A DNA stretch of 64,000 bases from positions 1-64,000 of the forward strand of contig CATYVQ010000004.1 in NCBI GenBank assembly GCA_958413895.1. Reading direction: 5' to 3'. Positions 32,965-42,018 of this stretch are shown here, piece by piece. The notes beneath the pieces were generated by a model. That model was not told the DNA's origin, did no database searches, and saw only the letters and a program-made list of their open reading frames with translations. This stretch comes from an uncultured Collinsella sp. (GTDB lineage Bacteria > Actinomycetota > Coriobacteriia > Coriobacteriales > Coriobacteriaceae). Position 1 is the stretch's first letter. Every line of letters begins with the position of its first letter. The position numbers and the translations under genes were made by a program.

Positions 32965-35211
32965 TTACTCGGCGTCGTGGTGGCGGCGGGGCTTGCGGCC
33001 TCCGTTGTCGCCGGGACGGCGCGGACGGTCGCTGCGCTCGGAGCGCTCGCGACGCGGACGCTCACGGCGCTGGAAGTGCTCGCCGTCGCCCTCGGAGGCA
33101 CCCTCGGCGCGAGCCGGGGCCTCGGGCTTATCAAGACGGTCGAGCGAGATCTTGCCGCGGTCGTCGACCTCGATGACGACGACCTTGACCTCGTCGCCCA
33201 CGTTGAGGACATCCTCGACCTTCTCCACGCGGCCCTTGGCGACGCGAGAGATGTGCAGCAGGCCGTCCTTACCGGGCAGCAGGTTGACGAAGGCGCCGAA
33301 GGGCTGGATGGAGACAACGCGACCGGTGTACTCCTCGCCCGGTTCGGGAACCTTGATGATGAGCTTGATGCGCTCGACAGCCTGGTCGACGGACTCGCCG
33401 GTGCCGCCGACAAAGACGGTGCCGTCCTCCTGGATGTCGACCGAAGCGCCGGTCTCGTCCTGAATGCCGCGGATGACCTTGCCGCCGGAGCCGATGACGT
33501 CACGAATCTTATCGGTCGGAACCTGAATGGAGACGATGCGCGGAGCGGTGCTGCGCGTGGTGTGACGCGGCTCGGGGATCACGTCGAGCATCTTCTGCAG
33601 GATGAAGGCGCGACCCTCCTTGGCCTGCTGCAGGGCGCGGGCCAGGATGTCGAAGGTAAGACCGGTGGCCTTATTGTCCATCTGCAGGGCGGTGATGCCC
33701 TCGGTGGTACCGGTGACCTTAAAGTCCATGTCGCCCAGGAAGTCCTCGAGACCCTGGATATCGGACAGGACCACGGTCTTGCCCTCCTCCTGGATCAGGC
33801 CCATGGCGATACCGGAGACCGGGCGCTTAATGGGCACGCCGCCGTCCATAAGGGCGAGCGTGGAACCGCAGGTCGAAGCCATCGAAGAGGAGCCGTTGGA
33901 CTCCATGACCTCGGAGACGACGCGGATGGCGTAAGGGAACTCGTTCTCGTCGGGGAGCACCGGAAGCAAAGCGCGCTCGGCCAGGTTGCCATGGCCAATC
34001 TCGCGGCGCTTGGGGCTGCCCATGCGACCGGTCTCGCCGGTGCAGAACGGCGGGAAGTTGTAGTGGTGCATGTAGCGCTTGCCCTCGGTGGGCTCGATGG
34101 TATCCAGGCGCTGACCCTCGTTGAGCATGCCGAGCGACAGGACGGAGAGCACCTGGGTCTGGCCGCGCTGGAACAGGCCGGAGCCATGAACGAGCGGCAG
34201 GTAGTTGTCCTTCACCATGATGGGGCGGATCTCGTCGGCAGCACGGCCGTCGACGCGCTCGCCAGTCTCGACGACCATGGTGCGCATGGCCTTCTTCTCG
34301 AGCTTCTTGAGCGCCACGGGGATCTCACGCTCCCAAGCGGCCTGCTCCTCCTCGGTGAACTCGGCACGGATGGACTCCTTCAGAGCCTCGACCTTACCGA
34401 TACGAGAGAGCTTGTCGGCGTCGCGCAGGGCAGCAGCCATCTCGTCGTAGTGGGCAAAGATGCGCTCCTGGACCTCCTCGACGGGTTGGTCAAGCGGGTA
34501 CTCCTTCTTGACGATGGCGCCGTTGACCTGCTCCCACTCGGCGACGAACTCGTCCTGGGCCTGGCAGAAGGCAGCGAGAGCCTCCTGGCCAAACTTCATG
34601 GCGGCGAGCATGTCGTCCTCGGAGATCTCCTCGGCGCCGGCCTCGACCATCGAGATGAAGTCGGCAGAGCCGCCCAGCTCCAGGTCCAGATCGGAGTTCT
34701 CGCGCTCCTCATAGGTGGGGTTGACGATAAACTCGCCGGTCTCCACGTTGCGGCCGATGCGCACGCAGGCAAGCGGGCCCTCGAAGGGCACGCCGCCGAG
34801 CGTCATGGCCAGAGAAGCACCCATGACGTTGATAACGTCGAAGGGGTTGACCTGGTCGGCGACGAGCGAGGTGGCGACGATGTGCACCTCGTTGCGGAAG
34901 CCGTCCGGGAAGCTCGGGCGGATCGGGCGGTCGATCATACGGGCCGTGAGCGTGGCCTTTTCGCTGGGACGGCCCTCACGCTTGAGGTAGCCACCCGGGA
35001 TGCGGCCGGCGGCGTACATCTTCTCGTTGAAGTCGACGGTCAGCGGGAAGAAGTCGTAGTTCTTGCGCTCCTTGGAGACGACCACGGTGTCGAGCATCGT
35101 GGTGTCGCCCTGCTTGACCAGACAAGCACCGGTGGCCTGCTTGGCAAGCTCGCCGGACTCAAAGGTGTAGGTCTTGCCGTACAGCTCAAAGGTCTTGGAT
35201 ACGAGTGTCAT
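32965..35211 (-). CDS. pnp: Polyribonucleotide nucleotidyltransferase (PNPase)
   Basis: A 748-residue phosphorolytic 3'-5' exoribonuclease. Two RNase PH domains surround a helical linker, followed by KH (IRDVIGSGGKVIRGIQDETG) and S1 (GEEYTGRVVSIQPFGAFVNL) domains. The C-terminal tail of about 50 residues is rich in Arg, Glu, Ser and Asp, an extension beyond the usual end. AAAGGAG precedes the ATG. It follows rpsO, the standard pairing, but a terminator sits between them, so pnp probably has its own promoter in 35212-35315. Confidence 0.96.
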   Translation of the reverse strand: MTLVSKTFELYGKTYTFESGELAKQATGACLVKQGDTTMLDTVVVSKERKNYDFFPLTVDFNEKMYAAGRIPGGYLKREGRPSEKATLTARMIDRPIRPSFPDGFRNEVHIVATSLVADQVNPFDVINVMGASLAMTLGGVPFEGPLACVRIGRNVETGEFIVNPTYEERENSDLDLELGGSADFISMVEAGAEEISEDDMLAAMKFGQEALAAFCQAQDEFVAEWEQVNGAIVKKEYPLDQPVEEVQERIFAHYDEMAAALRDADKLSRIGKVEALKESIRAEFTEEEQAAWEREIPVALKKLEKKAMRTMVVETGERVDGRAADEIRPIMVKDNYLPLVHGSGLFQRGQTQVLSVLSLGMLNEGQRLDTIEPTEGKRYMHHYNFPPFCTGETGRMGSPKRREIGHGNLAERALLPVLPDENEFPYAIRVVSEVMESNGSSSMASTCGSTLALMDGGVPIKRPVSGIAMGLIQEEGKTVVLSDIQGLEDFLGDMDFKVTGTTEGITALQMDNKATGLTFDILARALQQAKEGRAFILQKMLDVIPEPRHTTRSTAPRIVSIQVPTDKIRDVIGSGGKVIRGIQDETGASVDIQEDGTVFVGGTGESVDQAVERIKLIIKVPEPGEEYTGRVVSIQPFGAFVNLLPGKDGLLHISRVAKGRVEKVEDVLNVGDEVKVVVIEVDDRGKISLDRLDKPEAPARAEGASEGDGEHFQRRERPRRERSERSDRPRRPGDNGGRKPRRHHDAE

Positions 35212-35314
35212 TGTTCTCCTTTACCCCACAGGCCCCTTGCCTGCGGGCTTCTCATGTGACGCGGGCCCCCTGCCCCCGCCACGCTTCAGAGCGTGATTGT
35301 TCACGCCCTTACAC

Positions 35315-35345
35315 AAAAAGAGCGTCCCGCATGCAGGACGCTCTT
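35315..35345 (-). terminator. Terminator of rpsO
   Basis: A perfect 10-bp stem (35318-35327 region with 35336-35345) is followed on the minus strand by TTTTTGTG, 16 bases after the rpsO stop. Confidence 0.9.
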
Positions 35346-35361
35346 AGCATGTACAAGTTCG

Positions 35362-35640
35362 CTACTGAATATTGTCGCGAATGCCCAGAGCCTTGATGAG
35401 CTCACGGTACTCGACGATGTCGTTCTTCTTGATGTAGGAGAGAAGACGACGACGACGACCGACGAGCATGAGCAGGCCACGACGGGTGTGGAAGTCCTTC
35501 TGGTGGGACTTCATGTGCTCGGTCAGCTCCTTGATGCGCTCGGACAGGATGGCGACCTGAACCTTGGGGTTGCCGGTGTCGACCGGGGTGTTACCGAACT
35601 GGGCAGTCAGCTCCGCCTTGCGCTCTTTGGAAACAGTCAT
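35362..35640 (-). CDS. rpsO: 30S ribosomal protein S15
   Basis: A 92-residue protein, slightly longer than the usual 88-89, that binds 16S rRNA and bridges to the large subunit. HTRRGLLMLVGRRRRLLSYI is the family signature. The start at 35640 follows AAAGGTG. The upstream in-frame extension is non-coding by its composition and lacks a ribosome-binding site. Confidence 0.97.
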   Translation of the reverse strand: MTVSKERKAELTAQFGNTPVDTGNPKVQVAILSERIKELTEHMKSHQKDFHTRRGLLMLVGRRRRLLSYIKKNDIVEYRELIKALGIRDNIQ

Positions 35641-35778
35641 TGTTTCACCTTTCGTTTTGCGTCGCCATCGGGCGACTCGATTCGCCTCGGACTGGGAAGC
35701 CGCCGGTGGAGCGAGCAACCAAGGTCGAGGTACCAACAGGCCGATATGTTACCACAAGCAGCCCGCCCCTGCGCATCA

Positions 35779-36528
35779 TCACCGACCCAACATGAATTCC
35801 ATCGCACGGAGGCGCTGATCGGTGTGCGTGGCGGCCCAAACATGCGAAAGCCCGAGCAAGAATGCCGCCGTATGCGGGTCGATTCGCTCGGCCATGAGCG
35901 CATCGAAGGTCATGGACATGAGGGCGCGCAACCACGCGACCTCACCGGTCGACACCAGTTCGGCACCCGGAACGCTCGACGCGCACGACCCGCACATGAG
36001 ACCGCCCGCCTGTGGTGAAAAATACGACAGCATGGGGTCTCCGCACAGCACGCATGCCGAAAAATCGGGTCGGTAGCCAACGTGCGACAGCAGTTTAAAG
36101 ACAAAGGCCGCCACGAGCAGGTCCATATGTGCCGAGTCGAGCCCGCTGCCGACAAGCGTGAGCGCCCGCTGCGTGATGGCAAAGGTAAACGGGTCCTCGG
36201 CGTCCTCGAATGAGCACACGCGCGCGACCTCGGCAATCGCGCTTGCGGCGCAAGTCGTCTCGTAATCGGGCGCGGCGCCGAGCGGCGCTTCCATAAGCTC
36301 GGCCTGAGAAACCACGTCGAGCGACCGTCCATGTGCGAGCAGCATATCGACGGTACAGAACAGCTCGCAGCGCGCAGCCAGGCGCCCACCGGGTTTGCGG
36401 GCGCCCTTTGCCACGGCACGAACCTGCCGACCCCGCTCGTCAAGCATCGTCAGGATCAGGTCCGTCTCTTTGAGCTTCGTCTTATCGAGGACGAGTACCT
36501 TCGTGCGATATGTCCGGGAGCCTGCCAT
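35779..36528 (-). CDS. recO: DNA repair protein RecO
   Basis: A 249-residue mediator that loads RecA onto SSB-coated DNA in the RecFOR pathway. It has an N-terminal OB fold (RTKVLVLDKTKLKETDLIL) and a helical domain with a C4 zinc site (CVLCGD and CGSCA). It lies 15 bases after era, the usual pairing. Confidence 0.93.
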   Translation of the reverse strand: MAGSRTYRTKVLVLDKTKLKETDLILTMLDERGRQVRAVAKGARKPGGRLAARCELFCTVDMLLAHGRSLDVVSQAELMEAPLGAAPDYETTCAASAIAEVARVCSFEDAEDPFTFAITQRALTLVGSGLDSAHMDLLVAAFVFKLLSHVGYRPDFSACVLCGDPMLSYFSPQAGGLMCGSCASSVPGAELVSTGEVAWLRALMSMTFDALMAERIDPHTAAFLLGLSHVWAATHTDQRLRAMEFMLGR

Positions 36529-36543
36529 GCGCGCCGCGCGTCC

Positions 36544-37614
36544 TTAGTCCTCGGCGTTGTAGCCAAAGCGACGAATCTGGGCCTCGTCGTCACGCCAGCC
36601 GGCCTTGACCTTCACGTCCAGCTCCAAAAAGACCTGAGTGCCAAAGATACGCTCAAGGTCACGACGGGCATCGATGCCGATATGCTTGATCATCTCGCCG
36701 CCCTTGCCGATGATGATGCCCTTCTGCCCCTCGCGCTCGACGTAAATGGTGGCGTGCACGCGCAGGACCTTCTTAGTCTGCTCGAGCGAGTCACAGATGA
36801 CGCCCACGGAGTGCGGGATCTCGTCGCGGGTGCGACGCAGGACCTTCTCGCGCACAAACTCGGCCACGAGGGTCTCGTCGGACACGTCGGTGCCCATGTC
36901 CTCGGGGAACCAACGCGGGCCCTCGGGCAAAAAGCGAGCGACGGTCTCGATAAACGCATCGACGTTGAAGTTCTTGACCGACGACGTCACGATCTCATCG
37001 TCGTATTCCATAAACTCGTGAGCGGCCTTGAGCTGCTCCATAACCTGGGCGGGATCGGCCTCGTCGGCCTTCGTGAGAACCAGAACCTTCTTGCAGCGGG
37101 CATTCTTGACGCGATCAGCGGCCCAGGCGTCTCCCCTGCCGATCGGCTTGGTGGCATCAATCAAAAACGCAACGACGTCTACGTCATTGAGCTCAAAAAG
37201 GGCACTCTTGTTAAGCTCGGAGCCCAGGCCGTCCTTGGGTTTATGAATACCTGGGGTATCGACAAAGACCAGCTGGTAGCCGGGGCGGTTGACGACGGCG
37301 CGCATGCGGCGGCGGGTCGTCTGGGCCACCGGTGAGGTGATGGCGACCTTTTTGCCATAGCAGGCGTTGAGCAGCGTGGACTTGCCGGCGTTGGGGCGAC
37401 CGACCAGGGCCACAAAGCCGCTGCGGAAACCGGGTTCCACGTCTCCAAAGCCCGCGAGACTCTCATCCTCGTCGCACAGGGCATCGAGCTCCTCGTCGCT
37501 CATACCCTCAAACGGGTCGAACTCCTCGACCTCGTCAAACGAATCGGAATCCTCGACCTCTTCCAGAACCTCGTCGTCCAAAACCTCATCGGTAGGCTGC
37601 ATATTGTCGGACAT
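36544..37614 (-). CDS. era: GTPase Era with acidic N-terminal extension
   Basis: An essential GTPase that binds 16S rRNA during 30S assembly. The 356-residue protein has G1 GRPNAGKS at about residues 72-79, DTPGIHKP, and TKADE, with a C-terminal KH domain (GIIIGKGGEMIKHIG). The first 65 residues are a strongly acidic extension absent from the E. coli protein. It is real coding sequence, because AAAGGG sits at proper distance from the ATG at 37614. Confidence 0.95.
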   Translation of the reverse strand: MSDNMQPTDEVLDDEVLEEVEDSDSFDEVEEFDPFEGMSDEELDALCDEDESLAGFGDVEPGFRSGFVALVGRPNAGKSTLLNACYGKKVAITSPVAQTTRRRMRAVVNRPGYQLVFVDTPGIHKPKDGLGSELNKSALFELNDVDVVAFLIDATKPIGRGDAWAADRVKNARCKKVLVLTKADEADPAQVMEQLKAAHEFMEYDDEIVTSSVKNFNVDAFIETVARFLPEGPRWFPEDMGTDVSDETLVAEFVREKVLRRTRDEIPHSVGVICDSLEQTKKVLRVHATIYVEREGQKGIIIGKGGEMIKHIGIDARRDLERIFGTQVFLELDVKVKAGWRDDEAQIRRFGYNAED

Positions 37615-37626
37615 GGGAATCCCTTT

Positions 37627-38004
37627 CTAAATAAAGCCGAGCGCGTGGGCAAATACCAGCACGCCCACAATCGCGGCGGTGATGGAAAGAATGTAAACAG
37701 AGGCGGCGGCGATGTCCTTCGCACGCTTGGCCAGCGGATGGAGCTCCTGGGTCGCTAGGTCGACGATAGCCTCCATAGCGGTGTTGCACAGCTCGCCGTG
37801 AATCACCAGGCCACAACAGATGATAATCGTGGCCCACTCGGCAATGTCGAGGCCCACGATACAGCCGGCAATGACGGTGCACACGCCCGCCACGAGCATG
37901 ACCTTAATGTTGCGCTCGGTCTTGACGGCGGTAACGAAGCCCTCCATGGCGTAGGAAAACGACTTTAAGAAGGACGGATGGTCCTTGTTCGATCCGGGAA
38001 TCAT
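37627..38004 (-). CDS. dgkA: Diacylglycerol/undecaprenol kinase
   Basis: A 125-residue three-helix membrane kinase of the DgkA family. It has the active-site segment ELCNTAMEAIVDL and an N-terminal amphipathic helix. In Gram-positive bacteria this family mainly phosphorylates undecaprenol for cell-wall lipid carrier recycling. AGGAG precedes the ATG. It sits between ybeY and era, a classic arrangement. Confidence 0.92.
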   Translation of the reverse strand: MIPGSNKDHPSFLKSFSYAMEGFVTAVKTERNIKVMLVAGVCTVIAGCIVGLDIAEWATIIICCGLVIHGELCNTAMEAIVDLATQELHPLAKRAKDIAAASVYILSITAAIVGVLVFAHALGFI

Positions 38005-38013
38005 AGACGGCTC

Positions 38014-38523
38014 CTAGTCGTGGGCGTGGTTGGTGATGGGGCCGACGTGGACTAGCTTAGGGTCCTCGCCGCGCTCGAGCGCCAGATCGCGCAGGATGGC
38101 GTCCTCGCGGGCCTCCATGACCTCGGCCTCGTCGTCCTCGATGTGGTCATAGCCCAGCAGGTGCAGCATGCCGTGTACGAGCATCAGACGGCACTCGTCA
38201 GCGGGGCTATTGCCAAAACCGGAGGCCTGACGGGCAATAACCTGCGGGGCCAAGATAATATCGCCGAGCTCGAGCGTCTCATCGGCGGGAATGTCATCGT
38301 CAAAGGCCGAATCGCACTCAAACGAGAGCACATCGGTGGTGCGGTCGATACCGCGCCACTCGTGGTTGAGCTCATGCATCTCGTCCTCATCGACATACGA
38401 AAGGGAAATCTCGACTTCACGTTCAACGCCCTCGGCGTCAAGCACAACCTCGCAGATGTGCTCCACCTCCTGCGCGTCGAGCAGCGTATCGAGCTCGGCA
38501 TCGTTGCTGATCAATACACTCAA
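38014..38523 (-). CDS. ybeY: Endoribonuclease YbeY
   Basis: A 169-residue zinc-dependent RNase required for 16S rRNA 3' maturation and ribosome quality control. The metal-binding motif HGMLHLLGYDH is intact. The start codon is TTG at 38523, overlapping the phoH stop (TTGA), with AAAGGAG five bases upstream. Confidence 0.95.
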   Translation of the reverse strand: MSVLISNDAELDTLLDAQEVEHICEVVLDAEGVEREVEISLSYVDEDEMHELNHEWRGIDRTTDVLSFECDSAFDDDIPADETLELGDIILAPQVIARQASGFGNSPADECRLMLVHGMLHLLGYDHIEDDEAEVMEAREDAILRDLALERGEDPKLVHVGPITNHAHD

Positions 38524-39506
38524 CGGGACTCCTTTCGGTCACGTACGCGTTTCTCGCGCACATCATCATAAGTATCGTATGCCTCGACGATACGACCCAC
38601 CAGGGCATGGCGCACCACGTCGGCGCGCTCCAGGTGCGCAAACGCCACATCGTCGACACGGCCCAAAATCTTCTCGACATCCGCCAAGCCACCGCGACGA
38701 CCCACCAGGTCTCGCTGACTCAGGTCGCCGGTAATCACGAACTTGGAGTTAAAGCCCAAGCGCGTCAGGAACATCTTCATCTGCTCGGGCGTGGTATTTT
38801 GCGCCTCGTCGAGCACCACGAAGGCATCGCTCAGCGTGCGGCCGCGCATGTAGGCAAGCGGGGCGATCTCGATCACGCCGCGCTCCATAAGCTCATCGGT
38901 GCGCTCGCGATCCATCATGTCAAAAAGGGCGTCGTAGAGCGGACGCATGTAGGGATCGATCTTTTCCTCGAGGGTGCCGGGCAAAAAGCCCAGGTTCTCC
39001 CCCGCCTCGACAACCGGACGCGTCAAGATCAGACGGCCCACCTCGTGGCGCTTGAGCGCGGCAACGGCGAGCGCCATGGCCAGATAAGTCTTACCGGTGC
39101 CGGCAGGACCCAGGCCAAACGTGATGGTATGCGAGCGAATGGCATCCACATAGCGCTTTTGGCCGAGCGTCTTGGGGCGAATGGCACGGCCGCGATACGA
39201 AAGCAGCACGTCATCGCGAAGCGACGTAGCCTCATGCTCACCGTCGCGCAAGACGGCTAGGCAGCGAGAGACATCGTCGGCAGACAGCGTGCGCCCGGCG
39301 GCCGCCTCGCGAAAAGCGTGTTCGAAAAAACGCGCCACGAGTTCGACCTCGTCCGGGTCGCCGCTCACGGCGATGCTATCGCCACGGGCGACCACATGGG
39401 CGCGAACCAAGCTCTCGAGCGCACGAAGGACGCCGTCGCCGGCGCCCAAAACGCGCGAGGGATCAATTCCCTCGGGAACGGTAAGTCTAATCTTCGAGGC
39501 TTCCAT
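38520..39506 (-). CDS. phoH: PhoH family ATPase
   Basis: A 328-residue PhoH protein with Walker A GPAGTGKTYLA and Walker B FVVLDEAQNTT. It is thought to be an RNA-related ATPase/helicase-like partner of YbeY, with which it is almost always linked. The start at 39506 follows GGGAGG. It lies inside the 3' end of mtaB (20-base overlap), and its stop overlaps ybeY, so these genes are translationally coupled. Confidence 0.92.
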   Translation of the reverse strand: MEASKIRLTVPEGIDPSRVLGAGDGVLRALESLVRAHVVARGDSIAVSGDPDEVELVARFFEHAFREAAAGRTLSADDVSRCLAVLRDGEHEATSLRDDVLLSYRGRAIRPKTLGQKRYVDAIRSHTITFGLGPAGTGKTYLAMALAVAALKRHEVGRLILTRPVVEAGENLGFLPGTLEEKIDPYMRPLYDALFDMMDRERTDELMERGVIEIAPLAYMRGRTLSDAFVVLDEAQNTTPEQMKMFLTRLGFNSKFVITGDLSQRDLVGRRGGLADVEKILGRVDDVAFAHLERADVVRHALVGRIVEAYDTYDDVREKRVRDRKESR

Positions 39507-40779
39507 GAACCTCCCTGCGCGCATGGACCAAGCCGGAATCATCGACTCCGATGATAGCAACATCGAGCAGGCACGGGGCTGTAAGTCCACAGGTATCGTC
39601 AAGACGGGCATGATGGAACGAACCGAGCGTCAGGTTGTCGCCGTACTCGAGGACGGCACGCTCGACGGTGCCCACGCGACGACGAGCGTCGGCAATGGCG
39701 AGTTCCTGCGCCGCGGCTCGCATACGACGGCTGCGCTCGGCCATAACCTCGGGCGGCACCTGGTCGGGCATATCGGCAGCAAGGGTACCGGGACGCTTGC
39801 TATAGCGGAACACGTGCATACGCGAGAAACCCACACGACGGCACAGCGCCAGCGACTCCTCGAACTCCTCGTCCGTCTCACCAGGAAAACCGACGATGAC
39901 ATCGCACGAAAGAGACGCCTGGGGCAAGTTGGCGCGAATCATACGCACCGTGTCCTCAAAGGTCTCGGCGCTATAGGGACGGCCCATGCGATGCAGAGTC
40001 GCTGTGCAGCCGGACTGCACGGGCAGGTGCAAAAACGGGGCGATACGCTGCGGATTGCGCGCCATAACCTTAAGCAGGCGCTCAGAGATATCCATGGGCT
40101 CGACCGAGGAAATGCGCACATGCGGAATAGACGTGCGCTCCATGATGGCCTCGAGCAGCTCATCGATTTCGACATGCTCGTCGGTCGCGCTCTTGCCATC
40201 GTAGGCACCCAGGTTCACACCGGTCAGCACCACCTCGGGCACGCCGGCCTCCTGGGCCTCGCGAACTTGCTCGAGCACGGACTCGACGGGCACGGAGCGC
40301 TCGGGGCCGCGCGCCTTCCACACAATGCAATAGGTGCAGCGATGGTTGCAGCCATCCTGAATCTTCACGCCCAGGCGAGAGCGACCGAGCGCATCGACCA
40401 CCTCGCCATCGCTGCAGGCGGGAACGCTATCGGACTCAACACCCAGCACCTCGCATACACGTTCGGCGACATCTATCTTGGACGGCTCGGCAATCACGCG
40501 ATCCGAAAGCTCCGACAGCTCCTCGGGATGCAAATTGACCACGCATCCGGTCACGACCACATAGGGCTCGTTTGGATGGGCCAGCGCATGACGGACGGCC
40601 TTACGGGTCTTGGCCTCGGCCTCGCCCGTAACGGCACAAGTGTTAATGACGATCAGATCGGCATCCTGGGGCTCCACAATAGCAAAGCCCAAGCGCATTA
40701 GATCGGCAGTGATACGGTCAGACTCAACCCGGTTGACACGGCAGCCGAGGTTGACGACGGAAATATGGGGTGCGAGCAC
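39487..40779 (-). CDS. mtaB: tRNA (N6-threonylcarbamoyladenosine-C2)-methylthiotransferase
   Basis: A 430-residue radical-SAM methylthiotransferase converting t6A37 to ms2t6A37 in ANN-decoding tRNAs. It starts VVNLGCRVNRVESD, diagnostic of MtaB. It has the triad CNHRCTYC and a C-terminal TRAM domain. The start codon is GTG with AAGGAG upstream, which overlaps the end of dnaJ. It is the third methylthiotransferase of the window. Confidence 0.93.
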   Translation of the reverse strand: MLAPHISVVNLGCRVNRVESDRITADLMRLGFAIVEPQDADLIVINTCAVTGEAEAKTRKAVRHALAHPNEPYVVVTGCVVNLHPEELSELSDRVIAEPSKIDVAERVCEVLGVESDSVPACSDGEVVDALGRSRLGVKIQDGCNHRCTYCIVWKARGPERSVPVESVLEQVREAQEAGVPEVVLTGVNLGAYDGKSATDEHVEIDELLEAIMERTSIPHVRISSVEPMDISERLLKVMARNPQRIAPFLHLPVQSGCTATLHRMGRPYSAETFEDTVRMIRANLPQASLSCDVIVGFPGETDEEFEESLALCRRVGFSRMHVFRYSKRPGTLAADMPDQVPPEVMAERSRRMRAAAQELAIADARRRVGTVERAVLEYGDNLTLGSFHHARLDDTCGLTAPCLLDVAIIGVDDSGLVHARREVHGSLED

Positions 40780-40788
40780 GCGGGCTCC

Positions 40789-41937
40789 TTAATCGAGGAT
40801 ATCGTCGAGGGCACTCTTGATACGGTCGGTCACCGACTTCTTACCGGAAGTGACGTCATCGCCCATCTCATCGGCAAAAGCACGGAGCAGCTCGCGCTGC
40901 TTATTGGAGAGATTGATGGGAACAACCACGCGCAGCTGCACGATCAGGCGGCCACGCGAACCGCCACCGCCAATGCGCGGCATTCCGTAATTATTGACGC
41001 TCACGGTGTCGCCGTACTGGGCGCCGGCGGGAACCGTCACCCTAACGACCTCGTCGGGCATAATGCCCTCGACCTCGATCTCGCAGCCGAGCGCAGCCTG
41101 CGCAATCGAGATATCGCTCACCAGGTACAGGTCGTCACCGTTGCGCTTAAAGCGCTCATGGTCGGCAACGCGCACGTTGACAATCAGGTCGCCCGAGGGC
41201 TCGCCGCGAAGGCCGGCCTCGCCAAAGCCGCTCACGCGCAGCTGGCGACCGGTCGAAACGCCGGCGGGAATATCGATGTCGATCTTTTCATGCGAAGGCG
41301 TGCGGCCCTGACCGTCGCAGGTCTCGCAGGGATGGTCGATGACCGTGCCCTCGCCATGGCAGTCGGGGCAAGGCGAAGAGGACTGAACCTGGCCCAGGAA
41401 CGAACGCTGAACCGTCGTGACATAGCCCGTGCCGTGGCAGCGGCCGCACTGCTTTTCCTGTGCGCCCTCTGCCCTACCGGTGCCGTTGCAGTCCTCGCAA
41501 GGAGCAAGGCGGTCATAGCTGATCGTCTTTTTGCAGCCGAGCGCCGCCTCCTCGAGCGTCACCGAAAGCGAGATGGCCATATCACGTCCGCGACGACGCT
41601 CACGACGGCTGCGGGCGCCACCGCCGGCACCGCCGCCAAAGAACGACGAGAACAAGTCGTCCATGCCCATGCCACCAAAGATATCGTTGATATCGACGTA
41701 GCCCGAACCACCAGGGCCGTCGGCAGTGCCGTAACGGTCGTAGTTAGCACGCTTCTGCTCATCGGAAAGAACGGAATAGGCCTCGTTGAGCTCCTTGAAC
41801 TTGGCCTCGGCCTCGGGGTCGTCCGAAACATCCGGATGTACGGTACGGGCCTTCTTTAGAAACGCACGCTTAATCGTCCGCGCGTCGGCATCCCTGTCGA
41901 CGCCAAGCACCTCGTAGTAATCCCTATTTTCCGACAC
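40789..41937 (-). CDS. dnaJ: Chaperone DnaJ
   Basis: A 382-residue Hsp40 co-chaperone of DnaK. It has a J domain with HPD (TVHPDVSDD), a Gly/Phe region, four CxxCxGxG zinc motifs (CEDCNGTG, CGRCHGTG, CPDCHGEG, CETCDGQG) and a full C-terminal substrate-binding region. The GTG start at 41937 is favoured by AAGGA seven bases upstream. A longer in-frame extension to 42003 has no support. No dnaK, grpE or hrcA is adjacent. Confidence 0.94.
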   Translation of the reverse strand: MSENRDYYEVLGVDRDADARTIKRAFLKKARTVHPDVSDDPEAEAKFKELNEAYSVLSDEQKRANYDRYGTADGPGGSGYVDINDIFGGMGMDDLFSSFFGGGAGGGARSRRERRRGRDMAISLSVTLEEAALGCKKTISYDRLAPCEDCNGTGRAEGAQEKQCGRCHGTGYVTTVQRSFLGQVQSSSPCPDCHGEGTVIDHPCETCDGQGRTPSHEKIDIDIPAGVSTGRQLRVSGFGEAGLRGEPSGDLIVNVRVADHERFKRNGDDLYLVSDISIAQAALGCEIEVEGIMPDEVVRVTVPAGAQYGDTVSVNNYGMPRIGGGGSRGRLIVQLRVVVPINLSNKQRELLRAFADEMGDDVTSGKKSVTDRIKSALDDILD

Positions 41938-42018
41938 AACCGAATCCTTCCGACTTTCATTATTGTCACAGTGCGTCCTATACCCAAGCAGGGCCGACCG
42001 CAAACAGAGGGTTTGATG

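Noticed and set aside
32977..35259. A 760-codon open frame opposite pnp, and similar long frames opposite lepA, recA, rny and pyrC
   Set aside because: All are antisense to complete housekeeping genes and show the same low-complexity composition. None has a known domain.
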